64,000 nt of DNA, taken from NCBI GenBank assembly GCA_029245345.1, contig JAQWPM010000022.1, forward strand, positions 1 to 64,000, in the 5' to 3' direction. The DNA is from Longimicrobiales bacterium. Its GTDB lineage: Bacteria; Gemmatimonadota; Gemmatimonadetes; Longimicrobiales; Gaopeijiaceae. The position numbers and the translations under genes are program-made. Shown one piece after another: positions 26,160 through 34,393 of this stretch. The number at the start of each line of letters is the position of its first letter. Position 1 is the stretch's first letter. The notes under the pieces are model-generated. The model was not told where the DNA came from. It was given only the letters and a program-made list of their open reading frames with translations, and searched no databases.

Positions 26160-26713
26160 CCTCAACCGTCCACTCCTGCCGCCAGGTCGTCTCCATCGCG
26201 AAGAAGGGATCGAACACCTCGCGGGTTGGATGATTGTCCTCGTTCGCCGCCGGACTTCGGATATAGAAATCCACCTGAATCGCCGCCGGAATCCCCGTGC
26301 TCGAAAAGCCAGGCCGCGATCCCTCCGTCGTGACAGGGCGAGAACTCCTCGAAGCGATCGAGCTCTACGGCGTATTCACCTTCCGGCAACTGCAGCGAGG
26401 CCCGGAACGTGCCGGTGTTGGAGAATTCATCGACATCGATCTCGATCGTGCCCCGGACCTCGTGCACGTTCGTCCCGTCGTCACTCAAGTGATCCCACGG
26501 CGAAGCGTCGGAGAGCGATCCGGCCTGATACACCCGGCTTCCCGAGATCACGAAACGGCCGTCGTACAGCGGATGCTGAGTAGGCGCGTGGATCCCCATG
26601 GTCGTACCCGGCTACCCCGGTGATTCGGCCGTCGTAGCCTGAGACGCGGGGGCCTCGGGTGAGCACGCACCTGCGCAGACGAGCGCAACGCGAACAACAA
26701 AGCGATGATTCAT
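26041..26713 (-). pseudogene. Lipoprotein, in-frame stop plus frameshift
   Basis: An ATG at 26713 opens a lipoprotein-like signal (MNHRFVVRVALVCAGACSPE), but a TAG follows 15 residues after the lipid-modified Cys position (TAESPG-stop). The same frame then continues as GIHAPTQHPLYDGRFVISGS and GTIEIDVDEFSNTGTFRASL. At a run of four C (26293-26296 on the plus strand) the frame shifts after LFEHG, and the protein continues as IPAAIQVDFYIRSPAANED and AMETTWRQEWTVEAR. A stop and a homopolymer indel in one short gene indicate decay or base-calling error. The remaining sequence is not a family I know. Confidence 0.6.
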
Positions 26714-26730
26714 TCCTTCGCTCCACATCA

Positions 26731-27990
26731 TCAGATTCCGTCCGGGTAACCGATCACGAGGGTCGCACGGGAGGCCGCAATCGACAGGTCCGTCCCATAC
26801 TCCGCGGACAAGCCCTGGAATCGCTCCAGAATGGCGTCGGCCAGCCCACCGCTCGCCAACTCAGCGAGGCCGCGGCGAGACAAGAACTCTAGATCGTCAT
26901 ACTCCTCACGATAGGTCTCGCCTTCGTCCAGATCGAGAGGGATGAAATCGATCTGTTCGACTCGGCCTTCACGGATGACGACCTCCGCGACCAGACCCTC
27001 CCAGGGCCTGTGCTCATCGTATCCGCCGATTACCGGATTCAGTCCTTGGTACGCGAGGCCGCCGAGCTGCCGGATCAACGGCTTGCCGTCATAGACCTCG
27101 ACCCCATCAAAAGCCCGGTGGCCGTGCCCCACGTACATGGAGGCCCCCGCATCTAGAACCGCTCGGGCGAAGTCCGTCTGCCACTGCGCAACGTCCGCAA
27201 CCCAGACGTGCCCGTCCCCGGTCGAATCACCCGGCGCCACGCCCTCGAATTCGTCGAGATCAATCTGAAAGTGCTGGTAGAAGAGAACGAAGTCCGCGTT
27301 GGCAGCCGCCTCACGAACTGCGGAGATATTTCGATCCCAATCCTCCTGCCTTCCCGTCCAGACCCCGTTCACGGCGTGCCCAATCGCAGACCGCTCGTCA
27401 TGGCTCGTCGTGGCAGCAATCAAGGCGATGGTGAAGTCGCCAACGGTGAGGTAGCCAGGTGCCGTAGAGGTGGCGACGTCTGCGCCGGTGCCGGAATAGG
27501 CGACCTCGTGTGCCTCTGCCGCAGCCTGGGTCGCAGCAACGCCACAGTCTCCCAAGTCATAGGCATGGTTATTCGAAAGCGACATGAGATTGAAGCCACG
27601 ATCGGCGAGAAAACCCATCACGTCAGGAGCGACCGCGTGTGGGCCTCCTGTGTTTCCAGGCCGAGTCGCTGCGGGCAATCGAGGCTCAGCGAGCGAGACC
27701 TCGTAGTCGGCAGACACGCCGCACCGGTCCTCGTCGGACAAAATCGCCATTTCGAAGTTGGTGAACGCGACGTCCGCACGATCCAAGATGGGGGCGAGGC
27801 TTCCATACGGGTCCTCCCACCGGATCCGCGGATCCTTCTTGATCAACGCCTGGCCCGCGAGGACCAATCTGGTCTCGGACGCGGGAGGCGAGTCGGAACA
27901 AGCCGTAGAGAGGACCATGCAGGCACCTGCGAGGGCGAGCATCGGTGTCCGAGGAGGCCTACTCAACATCCTGCATCTCACGTTCCGCAT
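26731..27990 (-). CDS. CapA-family (poly-gamma-glutamate synthesis-like) lipoprotein
   Basis: 419 residues from the ATG at 27990, preceded by AGGAG at five bases. Lipobox STAC. The PGA_cap/CapA metallophosphatase-like fold is seen as RLVLAGQALIKKDPR, ILDRADVAFTNFEMAI, MGFLADRGFNLMSLSNNHAY with DLGDCG, YQHFQIDLDEFEGV, ARAVLDAGASMYVGHGHRAF. In the family the equivalents coordinate metals (NNHAYD, GHGH). It is tethered to the envelope. The genuine reaction may be phosphoester hydrolysis rather than polymer synthesis, as no capB/capC genes are nearby. Confidence 0.85.
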   Translation of the reverse strand: MRNVRCRMLSRPPRTPMLALAGACMVLSTACSDSPPASETRLVLAGQALIKKDPRIRWEDPYGSLAPILDRADVAFTNFEMAILSDEDRCGVSADYEVSLAEPRLPAATRPGNTGGPHAVAPDVMGFLADRGFNLMSLSNNHAYDLGDCGVAATQAAAEAHEVAYSGTGADVATSTAPGYLTVGDFTIALIAATTSHDERSAIGHAVNGVWTGRQEDWDRNISAVREAAANADFVLFYQHFQIDLDEFEGVAPGDSTGDGHVWVADVAQWQTDFARAVLDAGASMYVGHGHRAFDGVEVYDGKPLIRQLGGLAYQGLNPVIGGYDEHRPWEGLVAEVVIREGRVEQIDFIPLDLDEGETYREEYDDLEFLSRRGLAELASGGLADAILERFQGLSAEYGTDLSIAASRATLVIGYPDGI

Positions 27991-28328
27991 CCTGGCTCCT
28001 AGTGATTCCTGAAACTCCGGAAACTGTGAGATATCACATCCCTGTAAGTGACCACAATGCCTCCCGCTGTCCGCGACGGGCAAGCAGCGTGCCCCGCACA
28101 GTCATTCCGTTGCGGCGCTGGCCTCCCTCGTGGTGCCTCCACATGGCGCCCGGATTCTGCTCACCGCTGCAATGCCAGTCCAGAACCGGGACATGCAAGA
28201 CGAAACGGGCGAATGTGCTCACTCCAGGGCGGTGGACTGAGACACGAGTGCAGTCGCTTCGGTTAGTTTCACCACAGGGCCCCGTGCCCTTCCTCGTTGA
28301 CTCACCTCAGCAGCGGGCTCTTCCAAAG
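27991..28328. other. Intergenic region without recognised gene
   Basis: About 340 bases between divergent genes at 26731-27990 and 28329-29165. It must hold both promoters. I see no clear sigma-70 hexamers, repeats or coding signature. Confidence 0.4.
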
Positions 28329-29165
28329 ATGGCGGACCGGGACCCAAAAATTCTCACGGACGAAGAGGCCGCGCAGGTCTGGAGCAAGGCAGCTGAGCTT
28401 CAGGCCGACGCCGGGAAGCAGGTCGAAAGCCCCCAGCGCGAGGGTGAGGAACCCCACCTTCCGTCCGACGGCTATGCGCTCACGCACGTCCGCGAAGCGG
28501 CCCATGAGGCAGGGATCGCCGGGGAATACGTCGAAGCAGCCTTGGTGCACCTCCGTGCGGAGCGGAGTCTCGCTGGGCATCGCAAGGGCCATCCTCTGGC
28601 TCGGAAACTCCTGAACGATCCGCCCGATGCGATCGTCGTACAGAGGGTCTTCGACGCCACCCCGGAAGACGTTTTTTCAGCGATGCAAGAGGTTTTCCCC
28701 ACTGAACCATTTCGCCTGACGTTGACGGACGACGTAGGCGATCCGCTCGATGGTGGGGCGTTGATCTTCGACCTACCCGGAATGAAAAACGCCTTCGAAC
28801 GGGGATTCGCGTTCGACATGGCAGACGCCGGGCTCAAGCAGGTCTTCGTGTCATTGCGGCCAAAGGACGAGCCAACTCCGTCGTGTGAGATCACCCTAGA
28901 GAGCCCCGTGACGTCGGAGAAGCTTGGAGGCGTCCTGGTGGTCGTCGCGGCGACGCTCGGTGGAGGTGTCGGACTCGGCGGACTCGGGGCTCTCGGGTTG
29001 GCCATCGGTCTCGGACCCGTGGGTGCCGTTGTCGGGGTCGTGTTAGGCGCCGGCCTGGGCATCAAGGGCTTTAGAGCCCTCTACTCTGCCTCCATGCGAA
29101 GATCACGAAAGGCGCTGGAAGGATTGGTAGGAGCCGTTGCGGTGCGTGCGAAGGGTGTCTGGTAG
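28329..29165 (+). CDS. Conserved membrane-associated protein with SHOCT-like N-terminus
   Basis: 278 residues from the ATG at 28329. The N-terminal region (ILTDEEAAQVWSKAAELQAD) has the helix that recurs in the truncated relative at 25023-25232, followed by TPEDVFSAMQEVFPTEPFRL, a START-like strand-helix pattern (GALIFDLPGM, KQVFVSLRPK, SCEITLESP), then two hydrophobic helices rich in Gly (VVVAATLGGGVGLGGLGALG, VVGVVLGAGLGIKGF) and a basic tail. I know similar proteins only as hypothetical. Membrane insertion at the C-terminus is likely. Confidence 0.65.
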   Translation: MADRDPKILTDEEAAQVWSKAAELQADAGKQVESPQREGEEPHLPSDGYALTHVREAAHEAGIAGEYVEAALVHLRAERSLAGHRKGHPLARKLLNDPPDAIVVQRVFDATPEDVFSAMQEVFPTEPFRLTLTDDVGDPLDGGALIFDLPGMKNAFERGFAFDMADAGLKQVFVSLRPKDEPTPSCEITLESPVTSEKLGGVLVVVAATLGGGVGLGGLGALGLAIGLGPVGAVVGVVLGAGLGIKGFRALYSASMRRSRKALEGLVGAVAVRAKGVW

Positions 29166-29391
29166 CCCGCATGCCAAGATCCAGTGGACCCATCTATCAA
29201 ACACCAGGCAGCCGCCGCGACCGCGCCCGACTCGCCTAGTCGCCGTACCCGAGGAGTTTGGCGTGCAACGTGCGGTCTTCCAGGGCCGTACTCCTCGGTT
29301 GGGACGACCTGAACCTCCGCGGCACCATCATGCCTACGCGCTGGACCGACCCGCGAGGCGAGAGCCCCCGACCCGACAAAGAGCGAGCACG

Positions 29392-29432
29392 TGTACATAC
29401 ATAGCACTGTCATGTATAATACTTCTATGTAT
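29392..29432 (+). promoter_or_regulatory. padR promoter with three phased half-operators
   Basis: A near-consensus sigma-70 promoter is visible: -35 TGTACA at 29392-29397, a 17-base spacer and -10 TATAAT at 29415-29420. Superimposed are ATACAT at 29397, ATGTAT at 29412 and ATGTAT at 29427, spaced exactly 15 bases apart. The first two form the inverted pair typical of PadR operators (ATGT/ACAT dyads). The layout fits autorepression of the padR-permease operon. Confidence 0.7.
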
Positions 29433-29458
29433 CAACGCCCCCCTCTCTGGATACCGTC

Positions 29459-29824
29459 GTGTCTCCCGAAATAGACATCGGCAAAGACCTGGTCGCGGCA
29501 TCCGCCACGCCTCTGGTACTCGCCATCCTCAGTGACGGTGAGAGCTACGGCTACGCCATCATCAAACGGGTGGACGAGCTGTCGGGCGGCAGGCTTCAGT
29601 GGACGGACGGCATGCTCTACCCAGTCCTTCATCGGCTAGAGCGGAATGGCCTGGTGGACGCCACCTGGGGCAAGTCCGAGTCGGGCCGACGGCGGAAGTA
29701 CTACCGGCTCACGGATCAGGGCTCCAAGGAACTGACGAACCAACGGAAGCAGTGGCAGATCGTGAATGAGACACTCCGCGCGACCCCGTTCCGGTCCTTC
29801 CAACTCGCAGTGCAGGGCCTCTAA
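29459..29824 (+). CDS. PadR-family transcriptional regulator
   Basis: 121 residues, GTG start. The winged-helix domain fills most of the protein: TPLVLAILSDGESYGYAIIK, RVDELSGGRLQWTDGMLYPV (recognition helix), LHRLERNGLVDATWGKSESG, RRRKYYRLTDQGSKEL. It belongs to the short PadR-s2 type lacking a long C-terminal dimerisation helix bundle. These repressors typically control the gene just downstream and themselves and respond to hydrophobic or phenolic compounds. The start of the permease overlaps its stop (TAATG), and the promoter carries matching half-sites, so the operon is probably autoregulated. Confidence 0.9.
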   Translation: MSPEIDIGKDLVAASATPLVLAILSDGESYGYAIIKRVDELSGGRLQWTDGMLYPVLHRLERNGLVDATWGKSESGRRRKYYRLTDQGSKELTNQRKQWQIVNETLRATPFRSFQLAVQGL

Positions 29825-31194
29825 TGGCGCAGACAGAAGGCGCGCAGGTGCTCGAGGAACGGATCGACGAGTGGCGGTCCTACGTGCGCCGACGACAAGC
29901 GATCGATGCCGCAGACATAGATGAGCTCGAAGACCACCTCCGGAGTCAGGTGGCCGACCTCCAGGGGGCCGGGCTCGACGTTGACGAGGCGTTCCTTATC
30001 GGCGTGAAACGGATCGGCGAACTCGACACTCTGTCCCGAGAATTCGCGCGGGATCACTCGGAACGACTGTGGAAGCGCCTCGTCGTAGCGGACGCGGGTG
30101 AGAGCGACACGTTGTGGAGCCGAGAAGCGATGATGGCTCTAGGCATGGCTGTGTGCGCCGGGGTCGCCATCAAGGTGCCTGAGTTCTTCGGCGTAACATG
30201 GGACGGAGACGCCGACGCGTTGTTCTATCTGAGGAATATCAGCTTCTTTGTGCTGCCCTTCCTCGCAGGGTTCTTCGCATGGAAGCGCGGGCTGGCATCA
30301 GCAAGCCGAGTGGGCTTGGCCGCGACCTTCGTCGCCGCCGTACTGGCCGTGAACCTCATCCCCTTCGAAGCCCAGGGACAAACGGAACTCCTGGCGATCA
30401 TCCACCTTCCCATGGCGCTCTGGCTCGCGGTGGGAGTCGCGTACGCCGGAGGTGCTTGGCGGAGCCACGATCATCGAATGAACTACGTGCGGTTCACTGG
30501 CGAGTGCTTCATCTACTACGTGCTCATCGCCTTGGGCGGCGGCGTACTGATGGGACTCACCGCGTTCGTCTTCAGCGCTATTGGGATGGACCCGGAGTTG
30601 CTCGTAACCACATGGATCATGCCTGTAGGCGCTGCGGGAGCAGTCATCATCGCCGGCTGGTTGGTCGAGGCGAAGCAGAGCGTCATCGAGAACATGGCTC
30701 CGGTGCTGACGCTGATCTTCACCCCTCTCTTCACCCTCATGCTCCTGGCGTTCTTGATCACTATGGTGCTCACGGGGAGTGGGATTCAGGTGGAGCGGGA
30801 CGTCCTGATCGGCTTCGACCTCCTGCTCGTCTTGGTCGTGGGCCTGTTGCTGTACTCCATCTCGGCCCGGGACCCACAGGCGGAACCCACGCTCTTTGAT
30901 TCCCTGTCGCTCCTGCTCGTGATCTGTGCTCTACTCGTGGACGCATTAGCCCTCTGGGCCATCATGGCCCGGATCACGGAGTTCGGCTTCAGCCCCAATC
31001 GGGTCGCGGCGCTCGGCGAAAATCTGATCCTAGTCGTGAACCTGGCCTGGTCGGCCGTGCTCTACATGAAGTTCGTCCGAAGACGCGGGAGCTTCTCAGC
31101 CCTTGAGCGGTGGCAGACTGCATACATGCCGGTATACGCCGTCTGGGCATCGATCGTCGTCTTGGTCTTCCCGCTGGTGTTCGGGTTCCAGTAG
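29824..31194 (+). CDS. Multi-pass membrane protein with permease prefix domain
   Basis: 456 residues. The first 80 residues form the cytosolic permease-prefix domain commonly coupled to PadR genes (ERIDEWRSYVRRRQAIDAAD, IDELEDHLRSQVADLQGAG, DEAFLIGVKRIGELDTLSRE). About ten hydrophobic segments follow (for example NISFFVLPFLAGFFAW, FIYYVLIALGGGVLMGLTAF, VLTLIFTPLFTLMLLAFLIT). There is no FtsX or ABC signature. I infer a membrane stress or transport-related protein repressed by the adjacent PadR. Confidence 0.75.
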   Translation: MAQTEGAQVLEERIDEWRSYVRRRQAIDAADIDELEDHLRSQVADLQGAGLDVDEAFLIGVKRIGELDTLSREFARDHSERLWKRLVVADAGESDTLWSREAMMALGMAVCAGVAIKVPEFFGVTWDGDADALFYLRNISFFVLPFLAGFFAWKRGLASASRVGLAATFVAAVLAVNLIPFEAQGQTELLAIIHLPMALWLAVGVAYAGGAWRSHDHRMNYVRFTGECFIYYVLIALGGGVLMGLTAFVFSAIGMDPELLVTTWIMPVGAAGAVIIAGWLVEAKQSVIENMAPVLTLIFTPLFTLMLLAFLITMVLTGSGIQVERDVLIGFDLLLVLVVGLLLYSISARDPQAEPTLFDSLSLLLVICALLVDALALWAIMARITEFGFSPNRVAALGENLILVVNLAWSAVLYMKFVRRRGSFSALERWQTAYMPVYAVWASIVVLVFPLVFGFQ

Positions 31195-31200
31195 ATGGAA

Positions 31201-31896
31201 TCACCGTCCGAGAAGCGCGAGGACATCGGTAAGGTCTGACCGGAGGATCTGCAGCTCGTTTTCGGCCGAACGCGTAAGGCGATACCGCACCCATAATGCG
31301 TTGATCAGGCGGCGGTCGACGACCATGAAAGAAGAAGAGGTCGGCCGTTCAATTCCGACCCCGCCCCTCATGATGTCACGCACATCACTGATCAGCCACG
31401 AGTACGCTTCGCCAATCAAGGCGACCTCGCCCAGAATCGGCAGGAGCTCGCGGTATAACTGCTCCGAGGCCCGTTGCTCTTCTTCCTGTGCATCGGCCAG
31501 CGAACGACTCCAGCTTGCTAGAGCACTCTGCGTCTCAGGGGAGCGAATGAGCGATATACGGCCTGAGCTCACGGCCGCGTCCAGACTGCTCAGGTCGGGA
31601 TCGAAGGTCGGATTTCTTCCGATGAGTGCAATCAAGGAATCCGGGAGCGTCACTGACGCTCCCTCACCCGTCGACTCGAGATAGCCCAGAAGTGCCTCTA
31701 CCGATGAAGCAACGCTCTGGTGCAATACAATCCACCGGTCGAGCGTGTTTTCGTTTTCCTGAAACTCGATCGCGAACTCTTCGAGCAAGGCCTGCTCGTC
31801 CGAGCGATCCACTCGGTATTGCCACATCGCCTCGAGCGAGAGCGCGATGAGCACACCGCTGACGATGAGCACGACCTCACGCATAGATCCGCGCAT
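31201..31896 (-). CDS. DUF6090-like single-pass membrane protein
   Basis: About 231 residues from the ATG at 31896; a TTG at 31938 would add 14 residues. One N-terminal transmembrane helix (REVVLIVSGVLIALSLEAMW) is followed by QYRVDRSDEQALLEEFAIEF, a long helical periplasmic or cytoplasmic domain with FDPDLSSLDAAVSSGRISLI in the middle and coiled-coil-like stretches. The pattern (hydrophobic helix, W, then E-rich amphipathic helices, then an LxxSGRL-type motif) is that of DUF6090-like proteins of unknown function. Two further members lie at 47034-47759 and 60923-61615. Confidence 0.7.
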   Translation of the reverse strand: MRGSMREVVLIVSGVLIALSLEAMWQYRVDRSDEQALLEEFAIEFQENENTLDRWIVLHQSVASSVEALLGYLESTGEGASVTLPDSLIALIGRNPTFDPDLSSLDAAVSSGRISLIRSPETQSALASWSRSLADAQEEEQRASEQLYRELLPILGEVALIGEAYSWLISDVRDIMRGGVGIERPTSSSFMVVDRRLINALWVRYRLTRSAENELQILRSDLTDVLALLGR

Positions 31897-31985
31897 CCTC
31901 GCTAGGCTCACGGGCTTCGGGTCACCGTCACTACTCAATGGCTCGCATCACTGCTGTCGTCCTCCAGGGTTCTCGTCCTCCAGTC

Positions 31986-33530
31986 TCACCGGCGATTGGT
32001 TACCGGGCGTAGCACCGGCCGTTCGAACGGCGCTCCCGGAATGAACTTCCCCGAACCCGGTTCGGCCAGTACGACGCCATTGTCGTAAACAATCTCGCCC
32101 CGACGGATTGTCGTGCGCGGAAATCCAGTGACCTCCCATCCCTCATAGGCGGAATAGCCGGCCCCGGACAGCAGATCCTCTTCGCGGATCTGCTTTGTGA
32201 TGGTCGGATCCCAGATCACGATGTCGGCATCCGATCCCACTTGAATCGTTCCCTTTCGGGGGTAGAACCCAAACAACTTGGCCGCGTTGGTGGAGGTAAC
32301 CGCGACGAACTGCTCGAGAGTGATCCGACTCGTCAGAACGCCCTCCGAGAACATCATCGGTAGGTACTCCTGCAGGTTCGGCGTGCCCAGCCGCTTGGTC
32401 CCTACCGCATGAACACTTGCGATCGTCTGGGTCGTGTCGAGCTTCGTCGCCCTCGAATAGCCCGTGTGATCCGTGCCGATGGTATGGACGGTCCCCTTCG
32501 CGATGCCTTCCCAGAGTTTGTCCTGGTCCCATTGGTCGCGAATGGGTGGTCCTCCGAGGTAAAGCCCGACGTCCGGCCTTTGATACACCTCTTGGGTGAG
32601 GTGCAGGTACATGGGGCGCGCCTCGACATACACAGGCAGACCTCTCGCCATTGCATCCTCGGCCACCTGCAGCGCCCGCCCCGACGAGATATGCAGGATG
32701 TACATGGGGGCCCCCGTTGCCTCCGCGATGGCCACCACCCTCTGCACCGCAACGACCTCTGCGACGTCCGGAGCACTCTGCGCAAAATTGTGAATCGATC
32801 CTTTGCCCTCAGCCATCAGTCGGTCTCTCGTCCCCTGGAGAATGGCGAAGTCCTCGGCGTGCATCATGCTGAGCACCCCAACCTTGCCAGACTCTTCATG
32901 GGTCTGATACCACTCCAACGCATGGTGGTCGTAGCCGGACCGGGCCATGAAATCTTCGCCCGTGCTCACGAAGCCTCGCTCGACCAGAGCCTTCAGTCGG
33001 TCGCGTCCAAAGGGGGTGGGGTCGTTCCCGGCGTTCACGTGGATGAAGACATCGGCCATTCCGTTCGCTTCGATGGCCCCAATAACCCGAGCGGCATACG
33101 CATCTTCGTCCTCGCCAGACAGCAATCCCCTGAAGTTCGAGACTGTCGTCACACCGCCAGCGAAGCCCGCCGCAGACCCACTGACATAGTCGTCCTGGTT
33201 TCCGTCAGGCCGAGGCGGATCTGGCATCACTGAGTTGAGGTGCGTGTGCGTGTCGACCGCGCCTGGAAGCAACAGCATGCCTTTGGCGTCGATCTGCCGC
33301 GCACCCGCGCCGGCCGCCAGGCTCGGTCCGATCTCGACGATGATCTCACCGCGGATCCGCACATCAGCCTCCAAGCGCCCTTCCGCGGTCACGATGAGGC
33401 CATTTCGGATGACCGTCTCGGGCTGCTGCTGAGCAGCCACATGGGCTGGCAAAGCCAAGGCGAGAGCCGCTAGCCAGGTCAGGCGTCGTGAGAGGGAGCG
33501 AACGATGGCAAATGCTTTCGATGTAGTCAT
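31986..33530 (-). CDS. Exported dihydropyrimidinase/hydantoinase-like amidohydrolase
   Basis: 514 residues with a cleavable signal (LTWLAALALALPAHVAAQ), unusual for this normally cytoplasmic family. Cyclic-amidohydrolase landmarks: TVIRNGLIVTAEGRLEADVR, GMLLLPGAVDTHTHLNS (metal-binding HxH), FIHVNAGNDPTPFGRD, SMMHAEDFAIL (His), YILHISSGRALQVAEDAMAR (His), GTDHTGYSRATK (Asp) and IQVGSDADIVIWDPTITKQI. The lysine normally carbamylated to bridge two metals cannot be placed with confidence. Probable action: hydrolysis of cyclic amides in the periplasm. A half attC-like element lies just upstream of its start. Confidence 0.85.
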   Translation of the reverse strand: MTTSKAFAIVRSLSRRLTWLAALALALPAHVAAQQQPETVIRNGLIVTAEGRLEADVRIRGEIIVEIGPSLAAGAGARQIDAKGMLLLPGAVDTHTHLNSVMPDPPRPDGNQDDYVSGSAAGFAGGVTTVSNFRGLLSGEDEDAYAARVIGAIEANGMADVFIHVNAGNDPTPFGRDRLKALVERGFVSTGEDFMARSGYDHHALEWYQTHEESGKVGVLSMMHAEDFAILQGTRDRLMAEGKGSIHNFAQSAPDVAEVVAVQRVVAIAEATGAPMYILHISSGRALQVAEDAMARGLPVYVEARPMYLHLTQEVYQRPDVGLYLGGPPIRDQWDQDKLWEGIAKGTVHTIGTDHTGYSRATKLDTTQTIASVHAVGTKRLGTPNLQEYLPMMFSEGVLTSRITLEQFVAVTSTNAAKLFGFYPRKGTIQVGSDADIVIWDPTITKQIREEDLLSGAGYSAYEGWEVTGFPRTTIRRGEIVYDNGVVLAEPGSGKFIPGAPFERPVLRPVTNRR

Positions 33531-33572
33531 CTAGCGGGGCTCCGAGTCATTCTGGGTACCAACGACCTTGGC

Positions 33573-33617
33573 ACCGTGATGCGCGACTACAATGCTCCCC
33601 GCAGGCTGCGAGGTGCA
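33573..33617 (-). repeat. Half attC-like element (right part)
   Basis: On the minus strand this reads TTGCACCTCGCAG, then GGGAGCATTGTAGTCGCGCA. This matches the right half of the attC-like sites at 60718-60837 and 63354-63473, where the L' arm is GTCGCGCAGCAG. The outer GTTRRRY box and the left half are absent. It sits 43 bases upstream of the amidohydrolase start, the place expected for the R' end of an integron cassette. Confidence 0.5.
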
Positions 33618-33689
33618 AGACGTCCGGATAGATTCGGAAAACGCTCGCTCGCCGGCCGGATGGCCACACCCCCGTCGCCCAATGACTCC

Positions 33690-34352
33690 ATGACCGACCC
33701 GACCTCTACCTCACCCGTCGGCTCAGCCCCCGAGATCTTCCAGGTGTTCACCGACTTCGTGTGACCATGGTGCTACTTGAGCGCCGGGCGCGTTCGAAAG
33801 CTTCAGGCCGAATATGAGATCCAGCCGGCTTATACCTACTTCCCCCTGCATCCGGACACGCCAAAAACGGGTCGTTCGCTCGCAGATCTCTTCAAGGGGC
33901 AAGAGGCCGTGTTCGAAGACATGCGAAAGCGTCTGGTCGAGTTGATTGCGGCCGAAGGGCTCCCGTACGGGGACAGGACCCATACGTACAACAGCCGTCT
34001 AGCCCAAGAGTTAGCCGCATGGGGGGATAGCCTTGGTGCAACGGATGCCCTCCATGACGCGTTGTTTCGGGCCTACTTCGTCGACGACCTCAATCTGGCC
34101 GAATCGGACGTCCTAGTCGCTGCTGCGGAGTCGGCCGGGCTGGACCCAGGTAAGGCCCGCGCGGTTGTGGAGGAGCGCCGTTTCAAAGAGACGATCGACG
34201 CCCATTGGCAGGCAGCGAGACAGACTGGAGTGACGGGCGTTCCGACCTTTGTGGCCGCCGGCGCCGGTGTCGTCGGAGCACAACCCTACGAAGTACTCGA
34301 ACTCCTGATGGAGCGGGTTGGCGTGCCTCGACGCGGTACCGCGTCCCTCTGA
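33690..34352 (+). CDS. DsbA/FrnE-family thiol-disulfide oxidoreductase with in-frame UGA (putative selenoprotein)
   Basis: Reading through one TGA at 33762-33764 gives 220 residues of a FrnE-like DsbA family member. The sequence around it is FQVFTDFV-TGA-PWCYLSAG: the family motif at this place is DFVCPWCYLG, so the TGA replaces precisely the first, nucleophilic Cys of CxxC. The following 195 codons are free of stops and carry family features (AYTYFPLHPDTPKTG, HTYNSRLAQELAAWG, DALFRAYFVDDLNLAESDVL, ARQTGVTGVPTFVA with the cis-proline loop). Selenocysteine at codon 25 is my preferred reading, supported by a stem-loop directly downstream. A plain nonsense mutation is the alternative. No sel genes lie in the window. 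Start at 33690 is chosen by frame and distance; 33660 is possible. Confidence 0.65.
33762..33798 (+). promoter_or_regulatory. Candidate bacterial SECIS element after the UGA
   Basis: Starting 17 bases after the TGA, GCGC and GCGC form a perfect stem around the three-base loop CGG, with an irregular lower extension (CTTGA pairing with parts of GTTCGAAAG). The loop is 21-23 bases downstream of the UGA and has a G at its second position. Both agree with the known bacterial SECIS rules (loop about 16-37 bases downstream, a G in the first two loop positions). Folding was judged by eye. Confidence 0.45.
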
Positions 34353-34393
34353 CAACGGTTCCTCCGGGAGTACTCGGTCCGCCATCTCCCGTT

